DNA of 64,000 nucleotides from Aquificaceae bacterium (lineage in GTDB: Bacteria > Aquificota > Aquificia > Aquificales > Aquificaceae), in the NCBI GenBank assembly GCA_027079305.1, contig JALWVU010000055.1, positions 434,001 to 498,000 on the forward strand, written 5' to 3'. Under the pieces are notes generated by a model. It had not been told where the DNA came from and made no database searches. It saw only the letters and a list, made by a program, of their open reading frames with translations. Both the position numbers and the translations under genes were made by a program. Below, piece by piece: positions 1 through 7,953 of the stretch (position 1 is its first letter; every line of letters begins with the position of its first letter).

Positions 1-633
1 GTAATCCTGCTCAGCCCCATCGTCTTCTTCGGTATCCCTACAAGAGTAGCCTTCAACGAGTGGTTCATAGACTGGGAGTACTCCAAGGCGGACTTTCCGA
101 AAGACAGATACGGCCTACCCGATGAATACAGAAAGTATCTGGCCAAGCTCGGTCTGAGGGCGGTCCTTTCCGACGAGGGTATGGAGGAGTTCAAAAGAGC
201 TACGCTACCTGACGGAAGGCTCGCCTTCAACCACAGAGAGATAAAGCATATGGAGGATGTAAAGAACTTTCTATCCGTATTCTTCCCCATAGTCTACGGA
301 GCCACTATACTTTCGGTCTTGGCCCTTATCTATCTCAGAGACCTTAGGCTTGTAGGAAAGGCTCTTATAGGAGCTTCTATCTTTTCCTTCGTGCTCACGG
401 TGGCTTCAGCGATATTCTCCGTGGTAAACTACGATCTTGCCTTTGAGCTTTTCCATAACTACGTCTTTGATCCCTACTCCTGGAGGTTCAGTTACAGGGA
501 CACGCTTCTGAGGATATACCCCATGAAGTTTTGGTTCGATGGAACCGTATTCGTGATAGCGGGCGCGGGTGCTCTCTGTTTCCTTTCCTTCGTAGCGGGG
601 CTCTTCCTGCTCAGATATAGGAGATCGTCTTGA
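1..633 (+). CDS. DUF1461 (TIGR01906) integral membrane protein, 5' truncated by window
   Basis: The reading frame is open from base 1, so the gene starts upstream and only the last 210 codons are here. The visible part has an extracytoplasmic-looking segment with the family's typical words (DFPKDRYGLP, LAFNHREIKHMEDVK), then three hydrophobic helices at roughly residues 95-115, 120-145 and 185-205 and a short basic end. These words are what I recognise as DUF1461, a family of small multi-pass membrane proteins with no established function. The 3' end overlaps the convergent cyclic-nucleotide-binding gene by 23 bases. The first internal ATG (181) is not the true start, because the family-specific motif lies before it. 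Confidence 0.8.
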   Translation, partial: VILLSPIVFFGIPTRVAFNEWFIDWEYSKADFPKDRYGLPDEYRKYLAKLGLRAVLSDEGMEEFKRATLPDGRLAFNHREIKHMEDVKNFLSVFFPIVYGATILSVLALIYLRDLRLVGKALIGASIFSFVLTVASAIFSVVNYDLAFELFHNYVFDPYSWRFSYRDTLLRIYPMKFWFDGTVFVIAGAGALCFLSFVAGLFLLRYRRSS

Positions 634-1315
634 GGTAAGACTTTATCTGCTGTGGATCCGCGGTAAGCTCCGCAACAGTTCTCTTCTCCTCACCCTCTCC
701 TTCTCCTTCACGAACCTCTTCTATGAGCTTGTAATCGTGTATCACTCCCGCCTTTGCCAGGTTGTTGAGAGCTGTAACCACCTTCTCTATATCGAGTCCC
801 GTCTCGAGTGCGGCGGTAGAGAGATCAAAGGTCAGTTTCTCTCCTCCCATGGGATCCGCGTCCCTGAGCTTATCTATTATGTAGTTCCCCATCACTATCA
901 TCAGCTTGGAGTTTATGGCGTTTATGAGCCTTCTGTTGAGGTTATAGAGTCTCTTTGTAAGCACGCTTATGATGTAGGCAGAGACCTCGGGGACGCTACT
1001 GACCACTTCCAGAAACTCATCCTTTCCGAAGCTAACCGCCTTGAGGTCCGAGACCGCCCTCACCGTTGCGGTCCTCTCGATCCCCATAAAGACACCCATC
1101 TCGCCTATTATTGATCCCGGTCCTGCGGTCCCTATAAGGACATCGTTCCCCATGGGATCCTTCTTGGTCACGTTTACGTAGCCCTTTTCGATCACGTAAA
1201 TTTTGTCCGATTCCTGCCCCTCTTCCATGAGGATGTCCCCCAGCTTGAAGCTCTCTTCTTTTCCCCTGCTTTTTAGCAGGCCTACCAGCTCCTCGCTTAG
1301 CTTTGTCGGTTCCAT
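611..1315 (-). CDS. Cyclic-nucleotide-binding domain protein (Crp/Fnr-like)
   Basis: A 234-residue cytoplasmic protein. Residues about 10-125 form a cyclic-nucleotide-binding fold with a clear phosphate-binding cassette, IIGEMGVFMGIERTATV; the Glu and the Arg-Thr pair are the positions that hold ribose and phosphate in cAMP receptors. A helical segment follows. Residues about 160-200 (LSTAALETGLDIEKVVTALN, then LAKAGVI) look like a winged helix, so a transcription-regulator role is possible but not certain. A strong AGGAGGG site precedes the ATG. It is the last gene of a leftward operon, about 20 bases after a cyclic-nucleotide phosphodiesterase that itself follows a cyclase, so it is the probable effector of that signal. 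The acidic insert near residue 205 is unusual. Confidence 0.8.
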   Translation of the reverse strand: MEPTKLSEELVGLLKSRGKEESFKLGDILMEEGQESDKIYVIEKGYVNVTKKDPMGNDVLIGTAGPGSIIGEMGVFMGIERTATVRAVSDLKAVSFGKDEFLEVVSSVPEVSAYIISVLTKRLYNLNRRLINAINSKLMIVMGNYIIDKLRDADPMGGEKLTFDLSTAALETGLDIEKVVTALNNLAKAGVIHDYKLIEEVREGEGEGEEKRTVAELTADPQQIKSYLKTISYI

Positions 1316-1334
1316 GATTCCCTCCTCTTTAAAG

Positions 1335-2096
1335 CTATATTATAATTTCGTCGCCATCCTCGAGAACTTTTACCTGAGGGAGCACCTCTCTTATCTCTTT
1401 TTTTAACTCCTCTATGGCGTTGGGCTTGAGGTGCATAACGAATATATCTATGTCTCTTTCAAGGTTTTCCAGTTCCTCCTTCAGAGTTTTTGGTGTATGG
1501 TGCTTGCTCACCTCCGCCAGATTGTGCATGTAGCTGGGGTAAGATACTTCCGTTATCAGAGCCTTTATCTCTTCGTCCTCGTTTATTATCTCCCACACCC
1601 TTGGATTCTTGTAGGTATCTCCTGTGATCAGAACTCCTCTGTCCCCCTTCTTCACCACATAGCTCAGGGTGGTTATGGTGTGGTTGCTGGGGAAGGTTTT
1701 TATCCTCAGGCCGTCGATTTCTATCTCCTTATAAGGCTCTATCTCCACGTAGCTTACAGCGTAGTCTCCAGAGTTTATCAGCCTTATGGAGCTGAACTCG
1801 GGCCATATGTTCCAGTTCATTATGTAATCCCTGAGGGCCTCGAGGGTTTCTCCGTGGCCGTATATGTTGAGAGGTTTTTCCCTGAACCTGAAGGTGTAGT
1901 CGATCATGAAGGGTATGTCAACTATGTGATCCAGGTGGGCGTGGGTCAGAAAAACGTGATCTATCTTCAGGCACTCCTCACCCAGCGCCCTCATAACGTT
2001 CCCCGCATCTAGGATAACTCCCTCCGCAAGCTGGAAGCAAGTGGTCCCAAGGTCTCCGTATCTCCCTCCGTAAGCTCCCAGAACCTTTACCCTCAT
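1335..2096 (-). CDS. Class II (CpdP-type) 3',5'-cyclic-nucleotide phosphodiesterase, metallo-beta-lactamase fold
   Basis: About 253 residues from the ATG at 2096. A longer frame to 2162 exists but would sit inside the upstream cyclase. The N-terminus LGTTCFQL, the metal motif THAHLDH (HxHxDH), a later SNHT and TGDT, and a C-terminal MHLKP match the class II cyclic-nucleotide phosphodiesterase branch of the metallo-beta-lactamase fold, which hydrolyses cAMP or cGMP with two bound metals. The start shares one base with the cyclase stop (TGATG), so the two are translationally coupled. The pairing says the operon both makes and removes its second messenger. Other metallo-hydrolases such as RNase Z relatives are the alternative; the neighbours favour phosphodiesterase. 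Confidence 0.8.
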   Translation of the reverse strand: MRVKVLGAYGGRYGDLGTTCFQLAEGVILDAGNVMRALGEECLKIDHVFLTHAHLDHIVDIPFMIDYTFRFREKPLNIYGHGETLEALRDYIMNWNIWPEFSSIRLINSGDYAVSYVEIEPYKEIEIDGLRIKTFPSNHTITTLSYVVKKGDRGVLITGDTYKNPRVWEIINEDEEIKALITEVSYPSYMHNLAEVSKHHTPKTLKEELENLERDIDIFVMHLKPNAIEELKKEIREVLPQVKVLEDGDEIII

Positions 2097-4168
2097 CACT
2101 TCTCCCTCGCTACATAGACGCCCGTCCACTCCTCCGGAGGATTCTGGAGAAGCTCCCTGCACCTTTTTACGAATACACCGCTCGCTTTGTCCCCGAACCT
2201 TATACTTATCTCCTCAAAGAGGAGCATGGCGGTTTCGAAGTTCCCCTTCATGTATTCCTCAAGGGCCTCCTCGAAGGATTTTGCCATTTTCCGGTTTTCC
2301 TCCGTATCTTCGAGAAGCTCGTATATGGCCACCGCCTTCTCTTTCCCCTTAACCTTTACCACGTCCAGCTTCCTTGTGAGGAAAGAGTCCCCTATTTCCC
2401 TCCTCGTATACTCGCTCAGGATTATGTTAACACCGTAGAGCTTGGTAAGGCCCTCGAGCCTTGAGGCCAAGTTGACCGTATCCCCTATGGCGGTGTAGTC
2501 GAACCTCTGTTTGGATCCCATATTTCCCACTACCGCTGTTCCCGTGTTTATTCCGATGCCTATGTTCAGCCTGATACCGTATTCTTTCTCAAATCTGGGG
2601 TTGAGCTCCTCAAGCCTCCTTACCATCTCCAGAGCGGAGCTACAGGCTCTCTCCGCATGCCCTTCCACATTCACCGGAGCGTTGAATAGAGCCATTATCG
2701 CGTCCCCTATGTATTTGTCGAGCATTCCCCCGTTCTTGAGTATTATCTCCGTCATAGGAGTGAGGAAGGTGTTGAGAAGGTTCACCAGCCTTTCAGGATC
2801 GAGCTTTTCGGAGAGGGAGGTAAACCCCCTTATGTCCGAGAAAAGGACCGTAATCTTCCTCTTCTCACCTCCCAGCTTGAGGCGGTCCGGATTCCTGATT
2901 ATTATCTGGAGGAGCTGGGGAGATACGTAGCTACTGAAGGCCCTTTTAAGCTCCCTAACATCCTTCTCCGCCACGAAGATGCTTATTCCCTCCTGAACTA
3001 TGAGCGATAGGAGAAAGCCTGATAGAGGATAAAAGAGGTTGAGGTCTATTCTGGCGTAGGAAAAGAGCAGAAAGGATGTAAGGGGATAGAAAACCGCGGG
3101 AGGTATGTAGAGGAGAGACCTTCCGGTAAAACTTTTAAACCTCTGGGCCAGGAAGGGTAGGCTTGAAAGTAGCAGGAGCATGGAAAGGTCAAAAAGGGGA
3201 AAGGATCTTAAAAAGTGGTTGGAGATGAAGTTGGAGAAGGTGAAGGCGTGAAGAAATACTCCGGGGGTTATAGGATCTATCGGTGTGGGACGGACATCGT
3301 ATATACCTATCTCGGTAGCTCCCACGAAGACTACCTTCCCTTCAAAAAACTTTCCGCTTACCCTCCCCTTTATTACGTCCACCGCAGGCACTATACTGAG
3401 CTTATCCTCCGGATAGAAGTTTATGCGGTGAAATCTACCCTCGTAGACAGGAACCTCCCTTTCTCTGTATAGAAACTTTTCTATCCCCCTCTCGGAAAGC
3501 TCCATGTAGAAGTCCTTCCCCTCGTAGAATCTCAAGGCCTGGAGGGCAAGGGGAAGGTATACACCACCTTTGAAGATGTAGGCAAGAGGATACTTCCTGT
3601 ATATTCCGTCTGGATCCGGCTCCGCATTCAGGTATCCGAAGGCCAGAGCTCCCTTAGCTATCTCTGGAATGTTCAGCTCCGCGTGTGGAGGTTCCAAAAG
3701 CCCCACAGTATTTGACCTCAGCTTGAACCTCAGAAATTCGCTGTCCGCAAGAAGACCGAGGGCTTCCGGATCCTCCCGCTGAGTGGCGCTGGGCCTGAAG
3801 AAGAAGCCAAGTATGACCCTGCCGTGCCTCTCTATGCTTTCCGCGAGAGTTTCATCGCTCTCGGAGTTTTCCCTTTCGGAAAAGACAATATCTACCGCCA
3901 CCATCTTAGCTTCGGAAAGGTTGTCTATTAGTCTGGCTATCACCTTTCTGCTCCAGGGCCATCTACCCAGTTCATTAACGCTCTTTTCGTCTATCGCTAC
4001 CACCACTACCTTGCCCGAGGGCTGTGGATCAGCTCCTAAGAGGTATCTCACGTGGAACTTGGTATCCTCGACCCTCAGAGCCACCCGCTCTAAAAAGGAA
4101 GGTCTGCTCCACAGCAGTAAGGATAGAAGGCCGATCACTAAGCCCAGACCTACAAGCCTGTAGCTCAC
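2096..4168 (-). CDS. CHASE2-domain class III adenylate/guanylate cyclase
   Basis: 690 residues. An N-terminal hydrophobic anchor (about 5-22) is followed by a CHASE2 extracytoplasmic sensor (about 30-310; VVVVAIDEKSVNELGRWPW and GKVVFVGAT are typical), then two or three membrane helices (about 320-400). A class III cyclase domain spans about 430-615. Metal-binding Asp residues sit in VLFSDIRGFT and YIGDAIMALF. The transition-state Asn and Arg lie in DTVNLASRLEG. Lys in LDKYIGD and Asp in FDYTAIGD are the pair that selects adenine, so adenylate cyclase is more likely. A TPR-like tail follows. The start is GTG at 4168 without a strong ribosome site. First gene of the cyclase-phosphodiesterase-receptor operon. 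The sensed signal cannot be told from sequence. Confidence 0.9.
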   Translation of the reverse strand: MSYRLVGLGLVIGLLSLLLWSRPSFLERVALRVEDTKFHVRYLLGADPQPSGKVVVVAIDEKSVNELGRWPWSRKVIARLIDNLSEAKMVAVDIVFSERENSESDETLAESIERHGRVILGFFFRPSATQREDPEALGLLADSEFLRFKLRSNTVGLLEPPHAELNIPEIAKGALAFGYLNAEPDPDGIYRKYPLAYIFKGGVYLPLALQALRFYEGKDFYMELSERGIEKFLYREREVPVYEGRFHRINFYPEDKLSIVPAVDVIKGRVSGKFFEGKVVFVGATEIGIYDVRPTPIDPITPGVFLHAFTFSNFISNHFLRSFPLFDLSMLLLLSSLPFLAQRFKSFTGRSLLYIPPAVFYPLTSFLLFSYARIDLNLFYPLSGFLLSLIVQEGISIFVAEKDVRELKRAFSSYVSPQLLQIIIRNPDRLKLGGEKRKITVLFSDIRGFTSLSEKLDPERLVNLLNTFLTPMTEIILKNGGMLDKYIGDAIMALFNAPVNVEGHAERACSSALEMVRRLEELNPRFEKEYGIRLNIGIGINTGTAVVGNMGSKQRFDYTAIGDTVNLASRLEGLTKLYGVNIILSEYTRREIGDSFLTRKLDVVKVKGKEKAVAIYELLEDTEENRKMAKSFEEALEEYMKGNFETAMLLFEEISIRFGDKASGVFVKRCRELLQNPPEEWTGVYVAREK

Positions 4169-4209
4169 TAAGGATTAAGATAACATTCCCGAAACCTGAT
4201 GAAGGGAAG

Positions 4210-4749
4210 TTGACATTCCGGTGCGGAGAAGTATACTCAAGGCCCGCACCAATTATGAGAGAGTTTTCAAAGATCTTTAAGAACACCGCTGTCCTCTACA
4301 AGGACTCGAAGGTGGAGTTTCTATACAGGATTGGTCTGTCAGTTAGGGTGGACTATGAAAGCTCCATCTTAGAGGTATACAGGGAAGAAGGGAAGGTTTT
4401 AGGTGACAGAAGCTCCTCCAAAGGTAAGATCTTTAAGGTGAAGTTTAGAGGGACTCCTACAGTTGAAGGCTTGTGCGGTCTCCTCAATCTAAAACTCGAG
4501 GGTTCTAGGTTTACCTTCTTCACCATCTCAGAGATCTTTCTGAAGTCTACCGGATTTACTTTTTTGACTGAAAAGGTCCAATTGACTGAGTTCTACCTGG
4601 AGCTTACCAGCGGTAAGGTATTCAAAATCGAGAGTGGCAAGAATCCCGAACAGGTGGGAAGCTTTGAGCCGGTGAAGAACTTCGAAGACTTCCTCGGAAC
4701 CTTACTTGAACTTTGGAAGATCGTGGACAGACACGACATACCTTACTGA
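4210..4749 (+). CDS. Hypothetical protein, start uncertain
   Basis: A rightward gene divergent from the cyclase, not recognised as any family. I propose the TTG at 4210, which has GAAGGG just upstream; it gives 179 residues. The next start is the ATG at 4255, which lacks a ribosome site. The frame stays open further left, but no good start lies there. The protein is beta-rich with Lys/Glu alternation and has no signal peptide, membrane segment or obvious motif. It ends 7 bases into the 3' end of merA. Its position next to the cyclase might mean shared regulation, but nothing in the sequence proves it. Confidence 0.55.
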   Translation: MTFRCGEVYSRPAPIMREFSKIFKNTAVLYKDSKVEFLYRIGLSVRVDYESSILEVYREEGKVLGDRSSSKGKIFKVKFRGTPTVEGLCGLLNLKLEGSRFTFFTISEIFLKSTGFTFLTEKVQLTEFYLELTSGKVFKIESGKNPEQVGSFEPVKNFEDFLGTLLELWKIVDRHDIPY

Positions 4750-6377
4750 GCACAGCAGGAGAGCTTGGAAACGTCCTTGAAGAAGGTCTGGGCGCAGAGC
4801 TTTATAGATTCTGATAAGGTAGGGTAGACGTCGACCATATCGAGGATGTCTTCAAGCCTCAGGCCGAGCTTTATTATTGGGACGACCCTGTGAACGATCT
4901 CCGCCCCGTGGGGAGCGAGGATGTGAACTCCCAGAACTCTGTGAGTTTCCTGATCGATCACCATCTTCACGATACCCTCGGTCCTGAAAGATATGATCGC
5001 TCTTGGGACCTTGGAGAACTCCAAGATCCTCGTGTCCACCTTAAAGCCTCTCCTGATAGCTTCCTCCTCGGTGAGACCGACACTCCCCACCTCGGGGTCC
5101 GTGAACACGGCGTGGGGGACGGAGAGGTAATCCACCTTCTTTTTATTGTCCAGAAGGGCGTTCTCTACCGCGGTGCCCCCCTCCAGCGCGGCGACCGTAA
5201 CGAGAAGCATCCTGTTTATGCAATCCCCCGCTCCGTATATCCCGGGGTTTGTGGTCTGGAGGAAGTCGTTCACTTTTATGAAGCCCCTTTGATCTACGTC
5301 CACTCCCACTTTTTCGAGACCGAGGCTCTCTGTGTTCGCCCTCCTTCCGGTGGCAATGAGGAGGTGCGTTCCCTCAAGATCGAAGATCTTCCCTTCTTTA
5401 GAGATCCTGAGGGTTATCTTCCCGTCCCTATGGTAGACTTCCTCCACCTTCGAGAAGGTGTGGATCTCCATGCCCTCCCTCTCGAGGAGTTCTCTCAGTC
5501 TTCTCCTTATCTCGGGTTCCTCCCCCATGGCTATCTCGGGAAGGGCTTCCACGATGCTCACTCTGGATCCGAACCTAAGGAAGGCCTGTCCCAGCTCTAA
5601 ACCTATCGCTCCCCCTCCGATTATGAGGAGGTGCTTGGGAAGCTCCTCAAGGTCGAAGAGCGTGTCGCTGGTAAGGTAGGGAACCTCGTTTATGCCCTTT
5701 ATCGGGGGTATGAAGGGCCTTGATCCCGAAGATATCAGTGCCCTGTGGAAGCTGATCTTCCTGTCTCCTGCCCTTGCCCTTCCGCTATCGATAAACTCGG
5801 CGTGCCCCTCCACATACTCTATCTCGGGGTATGCCTCGAGGACGTTCCAGTATTTCTCCTTTCGGAGGTCCTTCAAGAGATCCTCCTTCAGCTCAAGGAC
5901 CTTTTTAAAGTCGAGATCACCTCGGCCGAGCCTCACGCTGGGGATGGGGTTGGAGCTGGGAGTGTAGAGCATGTTGGCGGTCTCTATGAGATACTTGGAG
6001 GGTATACAGCCCCTGTTGAGACACGTCCCGCCTATGATGCGCTCCTCCGCTATGAGGATCTTCTTGGCTCCCAGCTCAACCGCCCTTATTGCCCCCGCAA
6101 AGCCGGCGGATCCCCCTCCGAGGATGAAAAGGTCGTAGAGGTTCTCTTTAGGGATGTAAACCTCCGGAGCTTTCCCCAAGGGCTCCGCCCCGTATCCCGA
6201 TCGCTCTACCGCCTTAACGAGATCTTTTACATCTACCTCACCCTCCGTCTCCACCTCGGCGTATCCCTGAGGGAAGTAGACCCTGGCGGACTTCACCTTA
6301 TCTACACTCTCTAAGGCTTTTTTGACGGTTTGAGCACAGTGATCGCAGGTCATTCCCGTAATCTTCAGCCTGATCAT
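4743..6377 (-). CDS. merA: Mercuric reductase MerA with N-terminal HMA domain
   Basis: 544 residues; reduces Hg(II) to volatile Hg(0) with NADPH and FAD in the cytoplasm. An N-terminal heavy-metal-associated domain (about 1-70) carries GMTCDHC. A flavin-binding region begins at FILGGGSAGFAGA. The redox-active disulfide is in GGTCLNRGCIPSK. The NAD(P) fold is at LLIIGGGAIGLELG, the second FAD motif at GIYGAGDC, and the C-terminal dimer domain ends in SCCAQ. The vicinal Cys pair at the C-terminus receives Hg(II) and is the mark separating MerA from other disulfide reductases. Last gene of merT-merP-merA, with a 12-base gap after merP. Confidence 0.95.
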   Translation of the reverse strand: MIRLKITGMTCDHCAQTVKKALESVDKVKSARVYFPQGYAEVETEGEVDVKDLVKAVERSGYGAEPLGKAPEVYIPKENLYDLFILGGGSAGFAGAIRAVELGAKKILIAEERIIGGTCLNRGCIPSKYLIETANMLYTPSSNPIPSVRLGRGDLDFKKVLELKEDLLKDLRKEKYWNVLEAYPEIEYVEGHAEFIDSGRARAGDRKISFHRALISSGSRPFIPPIKGINEVPYLTSDTLFDLEELPKHLLIIGGGAIGLELGQAFLRFGSRVSIVEALPEIAMGEEPEIRRRLRELLEREGMEIHTFSKVEEVYHRDGKITLRISKEGKIFDLEGTHLLIATGRRANTESLGLEKVGVDVDQRGFIKVNDFLQTTNPGIYGAGDCINRMLLVTVAALEGGTAVENALLDNKKKVDYLSVPHAVFTDPEVGSVGLTEEEAIRRGFKVDTRILEFSKVPRAIISFRTEGIVKMVIDQETHRVLGVHILAPHGAEIVHRVVPIIKLGLRLEDILDMVDVYPTLSESIKLCAQTFFKDVSKLSCCAQ

Positions 6378-6389
6378 CTTCAGAACCTC

Positions 6390-6668
6390 CTAAAACTGGG
6401 CCTTGCCTATCAGCTTTCCCTTGTAGTTTCCCGCCCTGGGGATAGCTTTCAGAACCTCTTCCTCTTTGACCGAGTCCTCAGTTACCACAACCGCTATGCG
6501 GTTCTTAAGGGAGGTCTTCACCCACTTGACGCCCTTTACCTGGGATATGGCCTTCTTGACCGCTATGGGGCACATCTTGCAGGTCATGCCTTCCACATCG
6601 ATCACGAGGACCTTCTCCGCAAAGCTGAAGCTAAAGAGAAGAACAAGAGCCACCAGAACCTTTCTCAT
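6390..6668 (-). CDS. merP: Periplasmic mercury-binding protein MerP
   Basis: 92 residues. A signal peptide (about 1-17, hydrophobic VLVALVLLFSFSF then AEK) targets it to the periplasm. The mature protein is a single heavy-metal-associated fold with GMTCKMCP, whose two Cys bind Hg(II) and hand it to MerT. Gap of only 3 bases from merT and 12 bases to merA, so one transcript. The length is that of a classical MerP. The C-terminal KGKLIGKAQF is a short extension. Unlike the HMA domain of MerA, this one has a Lys-Met pair between the cysteines. Confidence 0.92.
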   Translation of the reverse strand: MRKVLVALVLLFSFSFAEKVLVIDVEGMTCKMCPIAVKKAISQVKGVKWVKTSLKNRIAVVVTEDSVKEEEVLKAIPRAGNYKGKLIGKAQF

Positions 6669-6671
6669 ATC

Positions 6672-7040
6672 TCAACCTCCGTAGATTTTTTCGATCACGT
6701 AAGGGTAGAAGGTGGCCACTATCAGAAGAATGAGGGCAGTCCACGTGGCTCCTTTGCTGAGTTTGCTCGTCCAGCCGGGCTCCTCACAGGCGCACTCGAT
6801 GGCGGGCTTCTTGAGGAGCTTCTCATTTATCCAACTTCTGAGGTAGAGCCTGTAGAGGGAGTATCCCACCGCCAGGTATGCCACCCCGAGGAGATACCAC
6901 CTGTAAGGCTCCAGGGCGCTGAGGAATCCAAGACCACCCACCGAAACCCCGAAAACCACAAAGAGGGAGGGGACCACACAGCAGGAAGCGGCAAGGAGGG
7001 AGGCCACGGTCCCCACGAGGCTACCCAAAAGCTCCCTCAT
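6672..7040 (-). CDS. merT: Mercuric transport protein MerT
   Basis: 122 residues with three hydrophobic helices (about 6-35, 45-65 and 95-115). The first carries the vicinal pair AASCCVVPSL that accepts Hg(II) from MerP. A cytoplasmic loop carries a second pair, ECACEE, that passes the ion inward to MerA. This is the MerT layout. A GGGAGG ribosome site lies inside the 3' end of the truncated regulator gene upstream. It is the first complete gene of the mer operon; no intact MerR is adjacent. Confidence 0.92.
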   Translation of the reverse strand: MRELLGSLVGTVASLLAASCCVVPSLFVVFGVSVGGLGFLSALEPYRWYLLGVAYLAVGYSLYRLYLRSWINEKLLKKPAIECACEEPGWTSKLSKGATWTALILLIVATFYPYVIEKIYGG

Positions 7041-7041
7041 C

Positions 7042-7233
7042 TCAGCATCCTCCCTTCATAAGCTTCTTGACAGCTTCGAGGAAGTCCTCCAGAGCCTTCA
7101 TGTCTCCCGCCTCCACACTCGGCTTTACGCAGGACTCTACGTGATCCTCGAGGAGCCTCACCGCCACACCGCTGAGAGCTGACCTCACCGCAGATATCTG
7201 GATCAGGATCTCATCGTAGAAAAGTTCAAAACC
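7042..7233 (-). pseudogene. Truncated CsoR/DUF156-type metal-sensing repressor
   Basis: Read leftward, the frame encodes a C-terminal CsoR-like piece of about 63 residues: LIQISAVRSALSGVAVRLLE, then a metal-ligand segment EDHVESCV (the His-x3-Cys of CsoR) and an end KKLMKGGC. The first 25-30 residues of the family, including the LRRIEGQVRGI helix, are absent. The position usually holding the first Cys ligand reads Tyr (LFYDEIL). The piece begins in frame directly after the ridA stop codon and has no start other than an internal GTG. It stops two bases before merT and contains the merT ribosome site. I infer that an ancestral mer repressor was cut by a deletion joining it to ridA. Confidence 0.75.
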
Positions 7234-7617
7234 CTAATACCTGACTGCCACTACCTCAACCTCTATCTGGGCCCCGAGGGGTAGCTCCTTAACGCCCACG
7301 GTAACGCGTGCGGGCTTGGGATCCACATCTTTGAAGAACTCTTCGTACAGCACGTTAAACTCCCTGAACCTGGAGATATCGGTCAGGTATATGATTACCT
7401 TTACTATGTTTTCTTTGGAATATCCAGCCTCCTTTAAGATCTCCTCCACGTTGGTCAGAACCTGCCTTGCCTGATCCTCAAAACTCTCGAGCAGTTTCCC
7501 CGTGGAAGGCTCTATGCCTATCTGTCCCGAGAGGTAGAGGGTGTTGCCCACCTCAACCGCCTGGGAGTAGGGGCCTACTGGTTTTGGAGCCTTATCGGTG
7601 CGGATCTCTCTCTTCAT
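7234..7617 (-). CDS. ridA: RidA/YjgF/YER057c/UK114 family enamine/imine deaminase
   Basis: 127 residues, the usual family length. Conserved words: GPYSQAVEVGNTLYLSGQIG near the N-terminus, then the central QVLTNVEEILKEAG and a C-terminal PARVTVGVKELPLGAQIEVE. The Arg in PARVTV binds the carboxylate of the enamine/imine intermediates that RidA hydrolyses, protecting PLP enzymes from damage. Its ATG overlaps the stop of a 36-residue membrane protein (ATGA), so it is the third gene of a small coupled operon. The stop abuts the csoR remnant. Confidence 0.92.
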   Translation of the reverse strand: MKREIRTDKAPKPVGPYSQAVEVGNTLYLSGQIGIEPSTGKLLESFEDQARQVLTNVEEILKEAGYSKENIVKVIIYLTDISRFREFNVLYEEFFKDVDPKPARVTVGVKELPLGAQIEVEVVAVRY

Positions 7618-7724
7618 CTTGCGGTTTTAGAGGTTGTATCCTTCTCAGTAAAGAAGGCAAAATAAGCCATAAGCAGGAGGAAGAGCAAACCGCTGATAGG
7701 AAGGAACCAGTCCTCCAAGTTCAT
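7614..7724 (-). CDS. Small single-pass membrane protein (36 aa)
   Basis: Begins MNLEDWFLPISGLLFLLL and ends with a polar tail (TEKDTTSKTAR). One hydrophobic helix spans residues 9-26. The start shares a base with the stop of the upstream 64-residue gene (TGATG) and its stop overlaps the ridA start (ATGA). That double coupling is my main evidence that it is translated. No family recognised. Too short for homology arguments. Confidence 0.6.
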   Translation of the reverse strand: MNLEDWFLPISGLLFLLLMAYFAFFTEKDTTSKTAR

Positions 7725-7918
7725 CACTCGTCTCCTCTGTTTATAAGTATAGTTCCGACCACTATTAATAGCAAAGACACCGATAGACTCGCCACAGCCT
7801 GATAAACGTCGATCTGTTTGTCCATCATAGGCTTGATTATTGTGAATATGAAGATGGACAGGGAGTAGGCATAGCTTAGTTTTCCCAGTTCAAGATAAGC
7901 TTTTGGCTTCAGCCTCAC
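7724..7918 (-). CDS. Small two-helix membrane protein (64 aa)
   Basis: Two hydrophobic stretches (about 17-30 and 42-58) joined by a short polar loop MMDKQID, with a basic N-terminus MRLKPK and a charged C-terminus NRGDE. First gene of a coupled trio with the 36-residue membrane protein and ridA. No family recognised. A membrane-associated accessory role is all that can be inferred. Confidence 0.6.
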   Translation of the reverse strand: MRLKPKAYLELGKLSYAYSLSIFIFTIIKPMMDKQIDVYQAVASLSVSLLLIVVGTILINRGDE

Positions 7919-7953
7919 AGGAAAATTATAAAAGAGCGAAGGGAAGGCGGAGA

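Noticed and set aside
2097-2162. A 22-codon N-terminal extension of the phosphodiesterase
   Set aside because: It lies inside the cyclase 3' end and has no family sequence; the ATG at 2096 starts the fold.
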